64,000 nt of DNA from Erythrobacter sp. (GTDB lineage Bacteria; Pseudomonadota; Alphaproteobacteria; Sphingomonadales; Sphingomonadaceae), in NCBI GenBank assembly GCA_002695185.1, contig NZOF01000077.1, positions 1-64,000 of the forward strand, written 5' to 3'. Position numbers and translations under genes: made by a program. The notes beneath the pieces are model-generated. The model was given only the letters and a program-made list of their open reading frames with translations, had not been told where the DNA came from and ran no database searches. This document shows, piece by piece, positions 7,912 through 17,256 of this stretch (position 1 is its first letter; each line of letters begins with the position of its first letter).

Positions 7912-9392
7912 GTGGAGGCCAGCCGGTCAAGGTCGTGATTGCAGGTGGCGGTACTGCGGGCTGGATTTCCGCCTGTGCCCTTGCGCGCCAGCTCGGTCGT
8001 CTCGTCCAGGTGACATTGGTCGAAAGCGATGCAATCCCCACGATTGGTGTTGGAGAGGCTACCATTCCGACCGCGCGCAGTTTTCATGAATATCTGCGCA
8101 TCGATGAGCGGGCGTTCATGGCGGCTACCGGCGCGACGTTCAAGCTAGGTATCCGCTTCGACGACTGGGGTGCACTCGGCGATAGCTACATGCATAGCTT
8201 CGGTACCTTCGAGATGCGTAACTGGGTGGCCGAGTTCCAGCACTTCTGGCTCGAAGGGCGTGCTAGCGGCCTCGCTGACGGGATCGGCGCGTTCTGCCTG
8301 GAGCATGAAGCTGCGCTGGCCGGGAAGTTCACTACTGAGGGCGCACCGCCGCTCAACTATGCCTATCATCTCGATGCGGGTCGATATGCATCCTTTCTGC
8401 GAGCAATAGCGGAGCGGGATGGCGTGCGAAGGGTCGAAGGGCGGATATCGAAGGTCGAACAACACGTTGAGACGGGTGAAATCACTGCTCTTACCCTTGA
8501 TAGTGGCGAGCGAATTGAGGGTGACCTGTTCATCGACTGCACCGGCTTCAGGGCTTTGCTGCTCGGTCAGACCCTTGAGGTCGGGTATGAAAACTGGAGC
8601 AACTGGCTGCCGACCAATGGGGCGTGGGCCGTCCAGACCGAAGAAACGAATGCGCCGCCGCCCTACACCCTCGCTGCGGCGCATGAAGCTGGCTGGCGAT
8701 GGCGCATCCCGCTTCAGCACCGGACCGGAAACGGATTGGTTTTCGCCAGCGACTATCTTGACGCTGAGGATGCGCGCGAAAAACTGCTCGGTGCAATTGA
8801 GGGGAGGGCCGTCAGCGATCCACGGCTCATCAGGTTCGAGACCGGCCGGCGCCGAAAGATGTGGGCGAAAAACTGCGTCGCTCTGGGCCTTTCCTCGGGC
8901 TTCATCGAGCCACTAGAATCGACGAGCATCCACCTCATCATGTCTGGCGTAACCCGCCTGATTCAACTCTTCCCCTTTAATGGTGAGATGGATGCGTTGC
9001 GCGATCGATGGAATGCCTTGGCTGACCGGGAACTCGAACATGTGCGCGACTTCATCATCCTTCACTACCATTTGACCCAGCGCGACGATTCCGAATTTTG
9101 GCGAAGCCGAGCCGAGATGGACATTCCAGACAGCCTGAAGGCTCGGATCGAGAATTTTTCTGCACAGGGTCAGGCTTGGCAGGACGCGCTTGAACTCTTC
9201 AGGACCGAAAGCTGGATTTATGTGATGCTCGGACAAGGGCTGATGCCCCAGCAATGGCATCGGCTGGCAAGCCTGGTCGACAGCGAACGGCTGATGGGTA
9301 CACTCGCTCGGCAAAAAGAAGCGATCGCCGCCAGAGTCGCGGGAATGCCCGGGCACGGCGAATTTATCACGTCCTATGCCGCCGACCGATGA
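7908..9392 (+). CDS. Flavin-dependent tryptophan halogenase family protein
   Basis: This 494-residue flavoprotein has an FAD-binding GGGTAG (13-18) and GVGEATIP (47-54). It also has Lys79 in the position of the HOCl-relaying lysine of PrnA, the halogenase WxWxIP signature as WRWRIP (263-268), and the conserved glutamate at 337 in EPLEST. All known halogenase residues are therefore present. It would use FADH2 from a separate reductase, oxygen and halide. No reductase and no biosynthetic cluster is nearby; the context is a TonB receptor locus. Homologues in such loci are annotated as tryptophan halogenases without proven substrates. Confidence 0.88.
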   Translation: MSGGQPVKVVIAGGGTAGWISACALARQLGRLVQVTLVESDAIPTIGVGEATIPTARSFHEYLRIDERAFMAATGATFKLGIRFDDWGALGDSYMHSFGTFEMRNWVAEFQHFWLEGRASGLADGIGAFCLEHEAALAGKFTTEGAPPLNYAYHLDAGRYASFLRAIAERDGVRRVEGRISKVEQHVETGEITALTLDSGERIEGDLFIDCTGFRALLLGQTLEVGYENWSNWLPTNGAWAVQTEETNAPPPYTLAAAHEAGWRWRIPLQHRTGNGLVFASDYLDAEDAREKLLGAIEGRAVSDPRLIRFETGRRRKMWAKNCVALGLSSGFIEPLESTSIHLIMSGVTRLIQLFPFNGEMDALRDRWNALADRELEHVRDFIILHYHLTQRDDSEFWRSRAEMDIPDSLKARIENFSAQGQAWQDALELFRTESWIYVMLGQGLMPQQWHRLASLVDSERLMGTLARQKEAIAARVAGMPGHGEFITSYAADR

Positions 9393-9414
9393 GCGGGCTG
9401 TAGTATTCCGTAGA

Positions 9415-10431
9415 TTAGCCGCCGATGGAGGCCAAGTGAGGCGTCGATCCGCTGTTGCCTTCATTTAGACGGTGGCCACGTGTTTTGCCCGGCATTGCAG
9501 CGACAATGCGCGTGACAAGCTCGTCTTGCTGCTCGTCATGTTGAAGAAGATCGCGCAGATCCAAGCCCTCAGTCCCGAAGAGACAGAGGTGGAGGCGTCC
9601 ACGGCTGGAGAGTCTCAGGCGATTACAGCTTTCGCAAAACCCTGGAGAATACGGGGCAATCAGCCCAATCCTTCCGCGATATGCCGGATGGGCATAATCG
9701 ACCGCAGGGCCGCTACCGACGTCGCGCAGTTGGGGTTTCCATCCAGCCGCCAAGAGCTTTTCACGGACGGTCTCACCGGGCGTCGCCTGCTGTTGGTGAT
9801 ATTCTGAGTTGTCGTTGGTGCGCATGAATTCGATGAAGCGCCAAGAGATGTCACGCGCTTGGACGAAGTGCAGAATATCTTCCCAGCCGTCCCCCTCGAG
9901 ATCGCGCAGGAGAACGGAATTCACCTTTATCGCATCGAATCCCCGGTCCAGCGCGGCATCGACACCGGCCACCACTTCATCAAGCTTGTCATGACCAGTT
10001 AGTTTGGCGAAGCCGTGGGGGTCGAGTGTGTCGATACTGACATTGACGGCATCGACACCCGCATCGCGCCACTCTTGCGCACGTTGCTCCAGACGGTAGC
10101 CATTCGTGGTCATCGCAATGCGACGAATTCCCTCGATACCGCGCAATTCGCGTACGATTTCGGTGAAATCGTGACGCACGGTCGGTTCCCCGCCTGTCAG
10201 CCGCAACTTCCACAGACCTAATCGGGCGAACGCCGCAACAGCCCTGCAAATCTCTTTCGGCGAGAGTTCTGGCGGCAAGCCTTGCTGCTTCACGAAACCA
10301 TTTGGCAGGCAATAGCTGCATCTGAAATTGCAACGGTCCGTCAGCGACAAGCGCAAATAGGAAAATCGCCTGCCAAATCCATCCTCGAGTCGCTCGCTTT
10401 GCGAAGCAGTGGGAGGATCAAACAGTGCCAT
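9415..10431 (-). CDS. moaA: GTP 3',8-cyclase MoaA (molybdenum cofactor biosynthesis)
   Basis: This radical SAM enzyme starts molybdopterin synthesis by converting GTP to 3',8-cyclo-7,8-dihydro-GTP. The 338-residue protein has the N-terminal SAM cluster motif CNFRCSYC (Cys34, 38, 41) and LTGGEP. A second C-terminal cluster lies in FCESCNRLRLSSRG with a later Cys, and the protein ends in the conserved diglycine (SIGG). I start it at the ATG at 10431 because homologues begin close to there; a TTG 57 bases upstream would add an unconserved tail. It stands alone: no other moa, moe or molybdoenzyme gene is in the window. Confidence 0.93.
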   Translation of the reverse strand: MALFDPPTASQSERLEDGFGRRFSYLRLSLTDRCNFRCSYCLPNGFVKQQGLPPELSPKEICRAVAAFARLGLWKLRLTGGEPTVRHDFTEIVRELRGIEGIRRIAMTTNGYRLEQRAQEWRDAGVDAVNVSIDTLDPHGFAKLTGHDKLDEVVAGVDAALDRGFDAIKVNSVLLRDLEGDGWEDILHFVQARDISWRFIEFMRTNDNSEYHQQQATPGETVREKLLAAGWKPQLRDVGSGPAVDYAHPAYRGRIGLIAPYSPGFCESCNRLRLSSRGRLHLCLFGTEGLDLRDLLQHDEQQDELVTRIVAAMPGKTRGHRLNEGNSGSTPHLASIGG

Positions 10432-10588
10432 TGCTGGACAACTAGCTGTTCGGTAGCTCCTTGGCCAGCGTCCGCAGAGACGGACCAATTGGTCACCTTT
10501 TAGATTTCAGATTTGAGGAGTGCATTGGAGCGGGGAAGCGAAGATTATCCTGCGGCGTCTGCAACACTCTATCTGGTTCTAATTGCGC

Positions 10589-10900
10589 TCAGGCAGGCAC
10601 GCAGAACCTTTCGTAAAGCGTGCGAATGACTGCTTTGACGTCATCGCTTGCCAGGGAGTAATATATGAATTGCGAACTTCGCCGCGTGGTAACCAGACCC
10701 TCGCGTCGCAGCACCGACAAATGCTGGGACAAGGCCGATTGTGAAAGCTCTACCAAATTCACGAGCTCCCCGACCGTCAGCTCCTCTTGAGATAAATGAC
10801 AGAGAATGAGCAATCGTGACTCATTCGCCATAGACTTCAGGAGCGCCACTGCACGCGTCGCATTTTGCCGCATTTCCTCTATCGGAATGTTGGTCGGCAC
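10589..10900 (-). CDS. ArsR-family repressor, BigR/SqrR-like (candidate persulfide sensor)
   Basis: This winged-helix repressor has 103 residues from a GTG at 10900, which has GGAG eight bases upstream. An in-frame ATG at 10996 would give a longer, less typical N-terminus. The recognition helix reads LSQSALSQHLSVLRREGLV. The metal-binding ELCVCD box of classic ArsR proteins is replaced by ELTVGEL. Two cysteines remain, in LILCHL (Cys34) and near the C-terminus in ERFCVPA (Cys100). Their 66-residue spacing matches the redox pair of BigR and SqrR, which sense persulfides. It is divergent from the racemase operon, with an AT-rich palindrome between them. No sulfur-oxidation gene is adjacent. Confidence 0.82.
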   Translation of the reverse strand: MPTNIPIEEMRQNATRAVALLKSMANESRLLILCHLSQEELTVGELVNLVELSQSALSQHLSVLRREGLVTTRRSSQFIYYSLASDDVKAVIRTLYERFCVPA

Positions 10901-11006
10901 TGTGAAATCTCCGGGAGGATTAATAAGCAAAGGGGTAATACTTACTGCTTTGGGCGAAAATGGTTTCTCTTGCAAGTCTATGTACCGCTTTTTCATAAAC
11001 GGTTGC

Positions 11007-11028
11007 AAATATGAACCTTTTCATATTT
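11007..11028. promoter_or_regulatory. AT-rich 22-bp palindrome, probable operator of the ArsR-type regulator
   Basis: AAATATGAA (11007-11015) and TTCATATTT (11020-11028) are perfect inverted repeats around CCTT. The site covers the -35 position of the promoter with TATAAT at 11038-11043 and lies upstream of the divergent regulator. It is therefore placed to control both directions. Confidence 0.65.
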
Positions 11029-11037
11029 TCTGCTGAA

Positions 11038-11043
11038 TATAAT
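11038..11043 (+). promoter_or_regulatory. TATAAT -10 element of the racemase-ALDH-MaoC operon
   Basis: This is a consensus -10 hexamer 25 bp upstream of the ATG at 11069. The -35 position falls in the palindrome at 11007-11028 and is not close to TTGACA, so the promoter probably depends on the extended context. AAGGGAG serves as the Shine-Dalgarno sequence. Confidence 0.5.
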
Positions 11044-11068
11044 TAAGCAATAATTAAGGGAGAGTAAG

Positions 11069-12145
11069 ATGAAAAACGGCCCGCTGACCGGTCTTAGGGT
11101 GGTCGAGTTCCAGGCCATTGGCCCAGGACCGCATGTCGCCATGCTGCTTGCCGATCTGGGCGCGGAAGTTGTCCGGATAGAGCGGCCCGGCCATCGTCCC
11201 ATGAATGCTGTTGTGGAACGCGGGCGACACCGGGCCGAAGTCGATCTCAAAAGTGAAGATGGATTGGCGTTCGCGAAAAAGGCTCTCGCGAATGCCGACG
11301 TTCTGATCGAAGGGTATCGTCCCGGAGTTATGGAGCGACTGGGCCTCGGACCTGACGATATGCTCTCGCTCAACCAGCGCCTCATTTACGCACGAATGAC
11401 GGGCTGGGGGCAGGACGGCCCACTGGCGCAGGCTGCAGGGCACGATCTCAATTACATCGCGATCACCGGTGCCTTGGATAGCATCGGCGCAAAAGGCGAA
11501 CTGCCGATCCCACCGCAAAACCTTGTCGGTGATTTCGGTGGGGGATCGATGTATTGTGCATTCGGTATCCTCGCTGCCCTTTACGAACGTGAAAAGAGTG
11601 GTCGTGGCCAGGTCGTGGATGCGGCGATCGTAGATGGCGTCACCAACCTGATGACTTTCTTCCACGGTCAGCCGCACAGCGCGTTACGAACCACTGAGCG
11701 CGGGGCGGGCCTGCTTGGCGGCGCTGCGCACTTCTATCGCTGCTATGCCTGTCAGGACGGCAAAGAGATTTCCGTCGGCGCAATCGAACCTCAGTTCTAC
11801 ACCGAACTCCTGGCTCGCGCCGATGCGCCCAAAGAACTGGCCGAGGGACAGCTCGACCCGGCAAATTGGGATGAATACACCGGGAAGCTTGCCGCGCTGT
11901 TCAAGACCAAGACGCAAGCACAATGGATCGCTCTGCTCGAAGGAACGGACGCCTGTTTCGCACCGGTTGTCCCGCTCGACGAGGCGAAGGACCATCCGCA
12001 TTTGAAGGCGCGCGGTGCTTATGTGGAACACGATGGCCGTTCGCAGGCCGCGCCCGCACCCCGATTTGATCGTACTCCCGGCACCATTCGCACGAGCGCT
12101 CAGGATGGCAGCGAGGTGGTGGCGCGCTGGGCAACAAGAAGCTAA
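11069..12145 (+). CDS. CaiB/BaiF family protein, alpha-methylacyl-CoA racemase-like
   Basis: This 358-residue protein has the family III CoA-transferase fold. It resembles alpha-methylacyl-CoA racemase rather than a true transferase. GHDLNYIAITGAL holds His125, and NLVGDFGGGSMYCAFGIL holds Asp155. These match the catalytic His126/Asp156 of the mycobacterial racemase in spacing and context. Racemases convert (2R)- to (2S)-methylacyl-CoA so that branched chains can enter beta-oxidation. It is the first gene of an operon with an aldehyde dehydrogenase and a MaoC-type hydratase, which fits catabolism of branched or isoprenoid acyl chains. A CoA-transferase role cannot be excluded. Confidence 0.85.
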   Translation: MKNGPLTGLRVVEFQAIGPGPHVAMLLADLGAEVVRIERPGHRPMNAVVERGRHRAEVDLKSEDGLAFAKKALANADVLIEGYRPGVMERLGLGPDDMLSLNQRLIYARMTGWGQDGPLAQAAGHDLNYIAITGALDSIGAKGELPIPPQNLVGDFGGGSMYCAFGILAALYEREKSGRGQVVDAAIVDGVTNLMTFFHGQPHSALRTTERGAGLLGGAAHFYRCYACQDGKEISVGAIEPQFYTELLARADAPKELAEGQLDPANWDEYTGKLAALFKTKTQAQWIALLEGTDACFAPVVPLDEAKDHPHLKARGAYVEHDGRSQAAPAPRFDRTPGTIRTSAQDGSEVVARWATRS

Positions 12146-12172
12146 TGCCCGCGGCATAAGGAGAGACATTTC

Positions 12173-13591
12173 ATGCGCGAATGCACCAAATTCTATATCG
12201 ATGGCCAGTGGGTCGATCCGGTTATCGAGAACACTCAGCCAGTCGAAAATCCTGCGACGGAAGAAACGATCGGTCACATCAGCTTCGGTACCAAGGCCGA
12301 TGTCGACAAGGCCGTCGCCGCTGCCAGGCGCGCCTTTGAAAGCTTTAGTCAGACATCCCGGAAAGAGCGCCTTACCCTGCTGCGCGCCATTCAGGCCGAG
12401 ATCGAGAACCGCAAGGAAGACCTTGCCTTGGCAGTCAGTGACGAGATGGGCGCGCCAATGAGCCTGGCGAGCGGCCCTCACGTCGGCATGCTGGCCGGCC
12501 ACTGCCAGAAGACGATCGAAGTGCTCGAAAACTTCGAGTTCGAACGGCAGGATGGCAAGACGCTGCATATCTGGGAGCCGATCGGCGTGGTTGGCATGAT
12601 CACCCCCTGGAACTGGCCGCTCAACCAGATCGCCTGCAAGGTCTTCCCCGCGCTGGCGACCGGCAACACCATGGTGCTGAAGCCGACCGAGATCGCCCCG
12701 TTCAACGGCTATATCTTCGCTGAAATCATGCATGCGGCTGGCGTGCCGGCCGGGGTGTTCAACCTTGTCAATGGCGATGGGCCGGGCGTGGGTGAGGCTA
12801 TCAGTGGCCACCCCGATATCGACATGGTCAGCTTCACCGGCTCGACCCGCGCGGGCGTGCTGATTGCCAAGAATGCAGCCGACACTGTGAAGCGTGTGGC
12901 GCAGGAACTGGGCGGAAAAAGTCCGAACATCGTGCTCGATGACGGTGCTTTCGCCAAATCGGTGGCCAAGGGCACCGTATCCATGATGGGCAATTCGGGC
13001 CAGACCTGCACGGCGCCCAGCCGCATGCTGGTCCCGCACGCGCGCATGGACGAAGCCAAGGCCGTGGCTAAGGAAGCTGCGGAGGGCGTCATCCCCGGCG
13101 ATCCCAAGGGCAATGCGGCGATCGGTCCGGTGGTCTCTCGTACCCAGTGGGACAAGATCCAGGGCTTGATCGAAAAGGGAATCGAAGAAGGCGCGACGCT
13201 GGTTGCGGGCGGGCCCGGCAAGCCCGAAGGCCTCGAAACCGGTCACTATGTGAAGCCGACCGTATTCGCCGATGTCGATAACGACATGACCATCGCACGC
13301 GAGGAGATCTTCGGTCCCGTGCTCTGCATTCTCGGCTATGACGACTACGACGATGCCGTGCGCATCGCCAACGATACCGAATATGGTCTGGCCAGCTCGA
13401 TCATGGGCGAGGATATCGAAACCGCCCACCGCCTCGCCAAACGCATCCGCGCCGGCCGGGTGACGATCAACGGCGCCCACGACATGAATGCCGCCTTCGG
13501 TGGCTACAAGAAATCGGGCAATGGCCGCGAATGGGGCGAGTGGGGCTTCCACGACTTCCTCGAGGTCAAGGCTGTGATAGGCCACTCCTGA
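12173..13591 (+). CDS. NAD(P)-dependent aldehyde dehydrogenase family protein
   Basis: This 472-residue enzyme has all ALDH landmarks: TPWNWPL near 144-150, the general base Glu245 in QELGGKSPN, and the nucleophile Cys279 in [12 protein letters not shown]. It oxidises an aldehyde to the acid; the substrate is not evident. It follows the racemase-like gene by 27 bp with its own AAGGAGAG ribosome site. Its last base overlaps the start codon of the MaoC-like gene (TGATG), so the three genes form one operon. Confidence 0.94.
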   Translation: MRECTKFYIDGQWVDPVIENTQPVENPATEETIGHISFGTKADVDKAVAAARRAFESFSQTSRKERLTLLRAIQAEIENRKEDLALAVSDEMGAPMSLASGPHVGMLAGHCQKTIEVLENFEFERQDGKTLHIWEPIGVVGMITPWNWPLNQIACKVFPALATGNTMVLKPTEIAPFNGYIFAEIMHAAGVPAGVFNLVNGDGPGVGEAISGHPDIDMVSFTGSTRAGVLIAKNAADTVKRVAQELGGKSPNIVLDDGAFAKSVAKGTVSMMGNSGQTCTAPSRMLVPHARMDEAKAVAKEAAEGVIPGDPKGNAAIGPVVSRTQWDKIQGLIEKGIEEGATLVAGGPGKPEGLETGHYVKPTVFADVDNDMTIAREEIFGPVLCILGYDDYDDAVRIANDTEYGLASSIMGEDIETAHRLAKRIRAGRVTINGAHDMNAAFGGYKKSGNGREWGEWGFHDFLEVKAVIGHS

Positions 13592-14037
13592 TGGCGGGCA
13601 AGTTCTTCGATGAATGGCAGGTCGGCGACAAGCTGACCCACGAAATCCGGCGCACGGTGACGGAGGCGGACAACCTCTTCTTCACCGTGATGACTCACAA
13701 CCCGCAACCGCTTCACCTCGATGCGGAGGCGGCGAAGGCAAGCGAGTTCGGGCAGATCCTCGTCAACGGGACCTTCACCTTCTCGCTGATGGTGGGGCTG
13801 AGTGTGGGTGACACCACGCTTGGAACGCTGGTCGCCAATTTGGGTTACGACAAGCTGGTGATGCCCAAGCCCGTCTTCATCGGCGATACGCTGCATGCGA
13901 CAAGCGAGGTCATCGGCCTTCGTGAAAGCAAATCGCGTCCCGACACCGGGATCGTGACCTTCCTGCACGAGGCGGTGAACCAGCGCGGCGAGGTGGTGTG
14001 TCGCTGTGAACGGTCGGCACTGCTAAAAAAAGCATGA
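13591..14037 (+). CDS. MaoC-like hot-dog dehydratase
   Basis: This 148-residue single hot-dog domain includes [10 protein letters not shown] (His and Asp in the hydratase motif) and a [10 protein letters not shown] strand typical of MaoC proteins. Members hydrate or dehydrate enoyl-CoA-type substrates; this one resembles the mesaconyl-CoA hydratase-like group. I chose the ATG at 13591, which overlaps the ALDH stop, over a longer upstream frame that runs through the ALDH gene. It is the third gene of the racemase-ALDH operon and would supply the hydration step. Confidence 0.88.
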   Translation: MAGKFFDEWQVGDKLTHEIRRTVTEADNLFFTVMTHNPQPLHLDAEAAKASEFGQILVNGTFTFSLMVGLSVGDTTLGTLVANLGYDKLVMPKPVFIGDTLHATSEVIGLRESKSRPDTGIVTFLHEAVNQRGEVVCRCERSALLKKA

Positions 14038-14055
14038 GCTAATATGCTGCCTGCA

Positions 14056-14092
14056 CCCCTTCGCCACGCTCATGCGTTGCGGGGCGAAGGGG
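14056..14092. terminator. Strong hairpin after the MaoC-like gene
   Basis: CCCCTTCGCC (14056-14065) is a perfect complement of GGCGAAGGGG (14083-14092). No T run follows on either strand, so it may be a weak terminator or an RNA-stabilising stem at the operon end. Confidence 0.45.
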
Positions 14093-14099
14093 AGAGTGC

Positions 14100-14783
14100 A
14101 TGAGCCATGACACGTCGGGCAAGGAGCCCGAAAGCGTCGAGGATGTGATCGGCGAACTCGACGATCTGGCAGCCAAGGGCGACAGCGTTTGCGTCGCCGA
14201 TGTCCTCGATGATTTCGGCAAGCGCAGCTTCGGCCCGTTCATCATGCTGCCCGCGCTTCTCGAACTGACCCCGGTGGGGGCGATACCCGGAATTCCCACG
14301 TTTCTGGCCAGCGTCATCGCGCTGGTGGCAGTACAATTGCTTCTGGGTAAGGAACACGTCTGGCTGCCCGGCTTCGTTCAGAACCGGGCCGTGGAATCCA
14401 AAAAGCTGCATAAGGGTATAACCAAGCTGCGAGGGACCGCCCGCTGGCTGGATGAGCATAGTCGCGACCGGCTGGAACCGCTGACCAAGGGGATATGGAT
14501 CAGGCTCGCCGCACTGGCGATCATCATTCTTTGCGTCACCGTGCCGCCGCTGGAAGTCGTTCCTTTTGCAAGCTCTGCTCCGATGCTCGCCATTGCCAGT
14601 ATCGGATTAGCCCTGATTGTCCGCGACGGGCTGGTCATGCTGGCCGCGCTTTTGCTAGCGGTCGCGGCGGTAAGCGGAGGAACCTATTACTATTATACTT
14701 CCGACGACGATACTGGCGATGCCGGAGGTTTAGCCTTGATCGAGCCCGGCTCACCCGTTTTGATCGCAACACGATCAGCGTAA
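14100..14783 (+). CDS. ExoD family exopolysaccharide-synthesis membrane protein
   Basis: This 227-residue protein has the ExoD pattern: an acidic N-terminal helix (VEDVIGELDDLAAKGDS), then GKRSFGPFIMLPALLELTPVGAIPGIPT, and several membrane segments around 70-90 and 138-200. ExoD was found as a gene needed for exopolysaccharide production in Rhizobium, but its mechanism is unknown. It has an unusual tyrosine-rich then aspartate-rich patch near residues 199-209, which ends the last membrane helix. The ATG lies eight bases after the hairpin at 14056-14092, with GGGGAGAG as ribosome site. Confidence 0.85.
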   Translation: MSHDTSGKEPESVEDVIGELDDLAAKGDSVCVADVLDDFGKRSFGPFIMLPALLELTPVGAIPGIPTFLASVIALVAVQLLLGKEHVWLPGFVQNRAVESKKLHKGITKLRGTARWLDEHSRDRLEPLTKGIWIRLAALAIIILCVTVPPLEVVPFASSAPMLAIASIGLALIVRDGLVMLAALLLAVAAVSGGTYYYYTSDDDTGDAGGLALIEPGSPVLIATRSA

Positions 14784-14873
14784 TCGGAAATAAGCGCAAA
14801 TCGGTAGCGTGCTAAACTTGCCATTCAGCCCCGTGCGCCTACATTCCTCTGCATAGGAAAGGATTGCCCTGCA

Positions 14874-16844
14874 ATGCGCGACGACAACGACAATTCGAAC
14901 CCGGAACCGGAAGGCAATGGTCCCAACCCGTGGATCAAGAGCCTGCTGGTATGGGGCGGAATTTTCCTCGGCCTGCTGCTGGTCGTCTCTATGTACGGTG
15001 GTGGCGGATCCGCTTCGGGTACCCAGCTGCTTTATTCCGACTTCAAGGAAAAGGTTGCCGAAGGGTCGATCAAGTCGGTGGAGATCGCCAATGATCGCAT
15101 CACCGGTCAGACCACCAGTGGGGAAGCGTTCAATACCGTCCCTGTGCCGGATGACACCACGCTGACCCCGCTGCTCGAAGCGAATGGCGTCGAATTTTCA
15201 GGCAAGGAAGCCGATAACGGCAGCCTGCTGATCTATGCCCTTATTAACATCCTGCCCTTCCTGCTCATCCTCGGCATTGCGTTCTTCGCCTTGCGCCAGG
15301 TCCAAAAGGGTGGCGGTGCAGGCGGCGCGATGGGCTTCGGCAAATCGAAGGCCAAGATGCTTACCGAAAAGCAGGGCCGTGTAACGTTCGCAGACGTTGC
15401 GGGCATCGACGAGGCGCGCGAAGAACTCGAAGAAATCGTCGAATTCCTCAAGGATCCGAGCCGCTTCTCCAAGCTGGGCGGCCAGATTCCCAAGGGCGCG
15501 CTGCTGGTCGGTTCGCCCGGTACGGGTAAAACCCTTCTCGCACGCGCAATCGCGGGCGAAGCAGGCGTTCCGTTCTTCACCATTTCAGGCTCGGACTTCG
15601 TCGAAATGTTCGTCGGCGTCGGTGCCAGCCGCGTGCGCGACATGTTCGAACAGGCGAAGAAGAACGCGCCGTGCATTCTCTTCATCGACGAAATCGATGC
15701 GGTTGGCCGCAGCCGCGGCCATGGCCTTGGCAATTCGAACGACGAACGCGAGCAGACGCTGAACCAGCTGCTGGTCGAAATGGACGGCTTCGAGGCGAAC
15801 GAAGGCATCATCATCATCGCCGCAACCAACCGTCCCGACGTGCTGGACCCCGCGTTGCTGCGCCCGGGCCGGTTCGACCGTCAGGTCGTGGTGCCGGTGC
15901 CCGATATCGATGGCCGCGAAAAGATACTCGCCGTGCACATGAAGAAGCTGCCTCTGGCGCCTGACGTCAATCCGCGCACCATTGCGCGCGGTACGCCGGG
16001 CTTCTCCGGCGCGGACCTTGCCAATCTGTGTAACGAAGCTGCTCTGCTGGCTGCGCGCCGCAACAAACGGCTCGTCGCCATGCAGGAATTCGAAGATGCG
16101 AAGGACAAGGTCATGATGGGTGCGGAACGGCGCTCCATGGTCATGACCGAAGACGAAAAGAAGATGACTGCCTATCACGAGGCAGGCCATGCGCTGGTCA
16201 GCCTCAACGAGCCGGCATCGGACCCGATCCACAAGGCCACCATCATCCCACGCGGCCGTGCGCTCGGCATGGTGATGCGCCTGCCCGAACGGGACAGCTA
16301 TTCGTACCATCGCGACAAGATGCATGCGAACCTTGCCGTGGCCATGGGTGGCCGCGTGGCCGAGGAAATCATCTTCGGGCACGACAAGGTGTCGAGCGGC
16401 GCATCGGGCGACATCCAGTATGCGACCGACCTGGCCCGCAACATGGTGACCAAATGGGGCATGAGCGACAAGCTCGGACCGCTTCAATACGAGCAGAGCC
16501 AGGAAGGCTATCTCGGCATGGGCCAGACGGCGCGAACCATGTCGGGCGGCGAGACCAACAAGTTGATCGATGAAGAGATCAAGCGGCTGGTCGAGGATGG
16601 CCTTGCCCGCGCAAAGGCCGTTCTTAGCGATCAGGAGGACAAGCTCCACCTGCTTGCCCAGGCGATGCTCGAATATGAAACGCTGACCGGTGACGAGATC
16701 GATCAGTTGATGAAGAACGGAAAGATCGATCGTCCGGATGAGCCTAAGGGACCGGTATCGGTTTCCCAGCCCGGAGGGAGCACTGTTCCCAAGGCAGGGA
16801 AGAAGTTCGGCGGTACCGGAGAAGGGGCTCCCGCAGGGGCCTGA
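14874..16844 (+). CDS. ftsH: ATP-dependent zinc metalloprotease FtsH
   Basis: FtsH is the membrane-anchored AAA+ protease that degrades misassembled membrane proteins and short-lived regulators. The 656-residue protein has TM1 near 22-40, a periplasmic domain, TM2 near 118-141, and Walker A GSPGTGKT (213-220, with Ser instead of the more common Pro). Walker B is ILFIDEID (268-275), an SRH arginine region lies around 320-334, and the zinc site is HEAGH (435-439). AAGGA precedes the ATG by ten bases. Upstream of it is ExoD rather than the often-seen tilS. Confidence 0.97.
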   Translation: MRDDNDNSNPEPEGNGPNPWIKSLLVWGGIFLGLLLVVSMYGGGGSASGTQLLYSDFKEKVAEGSIKSVEIANDRITGQTTSGEAFNTVPVPDDTTLTPLLEANGVEFSGKEADNGSLLIYALINILPFLLILGIAFFALRQVQKGGGAGGAMGFGKSKAKMLTEKQGRVTFADVAGIDEAREELEEIVEFLKDPSRFSKLGGQIPKGALLVGSPGTGKTLLARAIAGEAGVPFFTISGSDFVEMFVGVGASRVRDMFEQAKKNAPCILFIDEIDAVGRSRGHGLGNSNDEREQTLNQLLVEMDGFEANEGIIIIAATNRPDVLDPALLRPGRFDRQVVVPVPDIDGREKILAVHMKKLPLAPDVNPRTIARGTPGFSGADLANLCNEAALLAARRNKRLVAMQEFEDAKDKVMMGAERRSMVMTEDEKKMTAYHEAGHALVSLNEPASDPIHKATIIPRGRALGMVMRLPERDSYSYHRDKMHANLAVAMGGRVAEEIIFGHDKVSSGASGDIQYATDLARNMVTKWGMSDKLGPLQYEQSQEGYLGMGQTARTMSGGETNKLIDEEIKRLVEDGLARAKAVLSDQEDKLHLLAQAMLEYETLTGDEIDQLMKNGKIDRPDEPKGPVSVSQPGGSTVPKAGKKFGGTGEGAPAGA

Positions 16845-16863
16845 TCGTCTGCGCCAGAGAATT

Positions 16864-16901
16864 AAAGGGGCGTCGTACGGGAAACCGTCGGCGCCCTTTT
16901 T
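16864..16901 (+). terminator. Intrinsic terminator of ftsH
   Basis: The AAAGGGGCG arm (16864-16872) pairs with CGCCCTTTTT (from 16892), with ACGG/CCGT extending the stem around a GAAA loop. It is about 20 bases past the ftsH stop. Confidence 0.82.
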
Positions 16902-16955
16902 GCGTTCAACACCCACAACACCGGCGCGGCATGCGCCACCTATGAGGATTTGAAT

Positions 16956-17255
16956 ATGAAACGCCTTATCGCGATTGCTTTTACCGCTGCGACGCTGACC
17001 GGTCTTGGAGCTTGTTCCGAAAAGACTCAGGCCGATGCATCGAAAACCGCAGAACTTGCCGGTGACGACATCGAAGCCAATGCGGCTGTGGTCGGGGAAG
17101 TCTTGGAAGACGGTACGCGAAAGGCGGCTGGCGCAGTCAGTGAAGGAGCCGCCAATCTCGAACGTAGCATCGAAGAAGGTGACAAGGAAACTCCGGGCCC
17201 GGCACCGATCCTGGGCGACGAACTCAACCGCGACGAAGCCGACAATAACAATTAA
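16956..17255 (+). CDS. Small lipoprotein of unknown function
   Basis: This 99-residue protein has a lipoprotein signal peptide: a positively charged start, a hydrophobic stretch and a lipobox ending GLGAC with the acylated Cys near residue 20. The mature part is very acidic and Ala/Glu-rich, with predicted helix and a repeated AA..GA/EGAANLE character. I prefer the ATG at 16956, with GAGGA seven bases upstream, over the TTG two codons earlier. It is convergent with the DUF3667 gene, with one base between the stops. I do not recognise a family. Confidence 0.75.
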   Translation: MKRLIAIAFTAATLTGLGACSEKTQADASKTAELAGDDIEANAAVVGEVLEDGTRKAAGAVSEGAANLERSIEEGDKETPGPAPILGDELNRDEADNNN

Positions 17256-17256
17256 A

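Noticed and set aside
10432..10488. N-terminal extension of MoaA from a TTG codon
   Set aside because: The added 19 residues do not resemble MoaA starts, and the region contains a small inverted repeat; ATG 10431 gives a normal protein.
11684..13585. 633-codon open frame on the minus strand opposite the racemase and ALDH genes
   Set aside because: It is fully antisense to two well-identified enzymes, has no recognisable domain, and is rich in His/Arg/Asp as expected from reading high-GC codons backwards.
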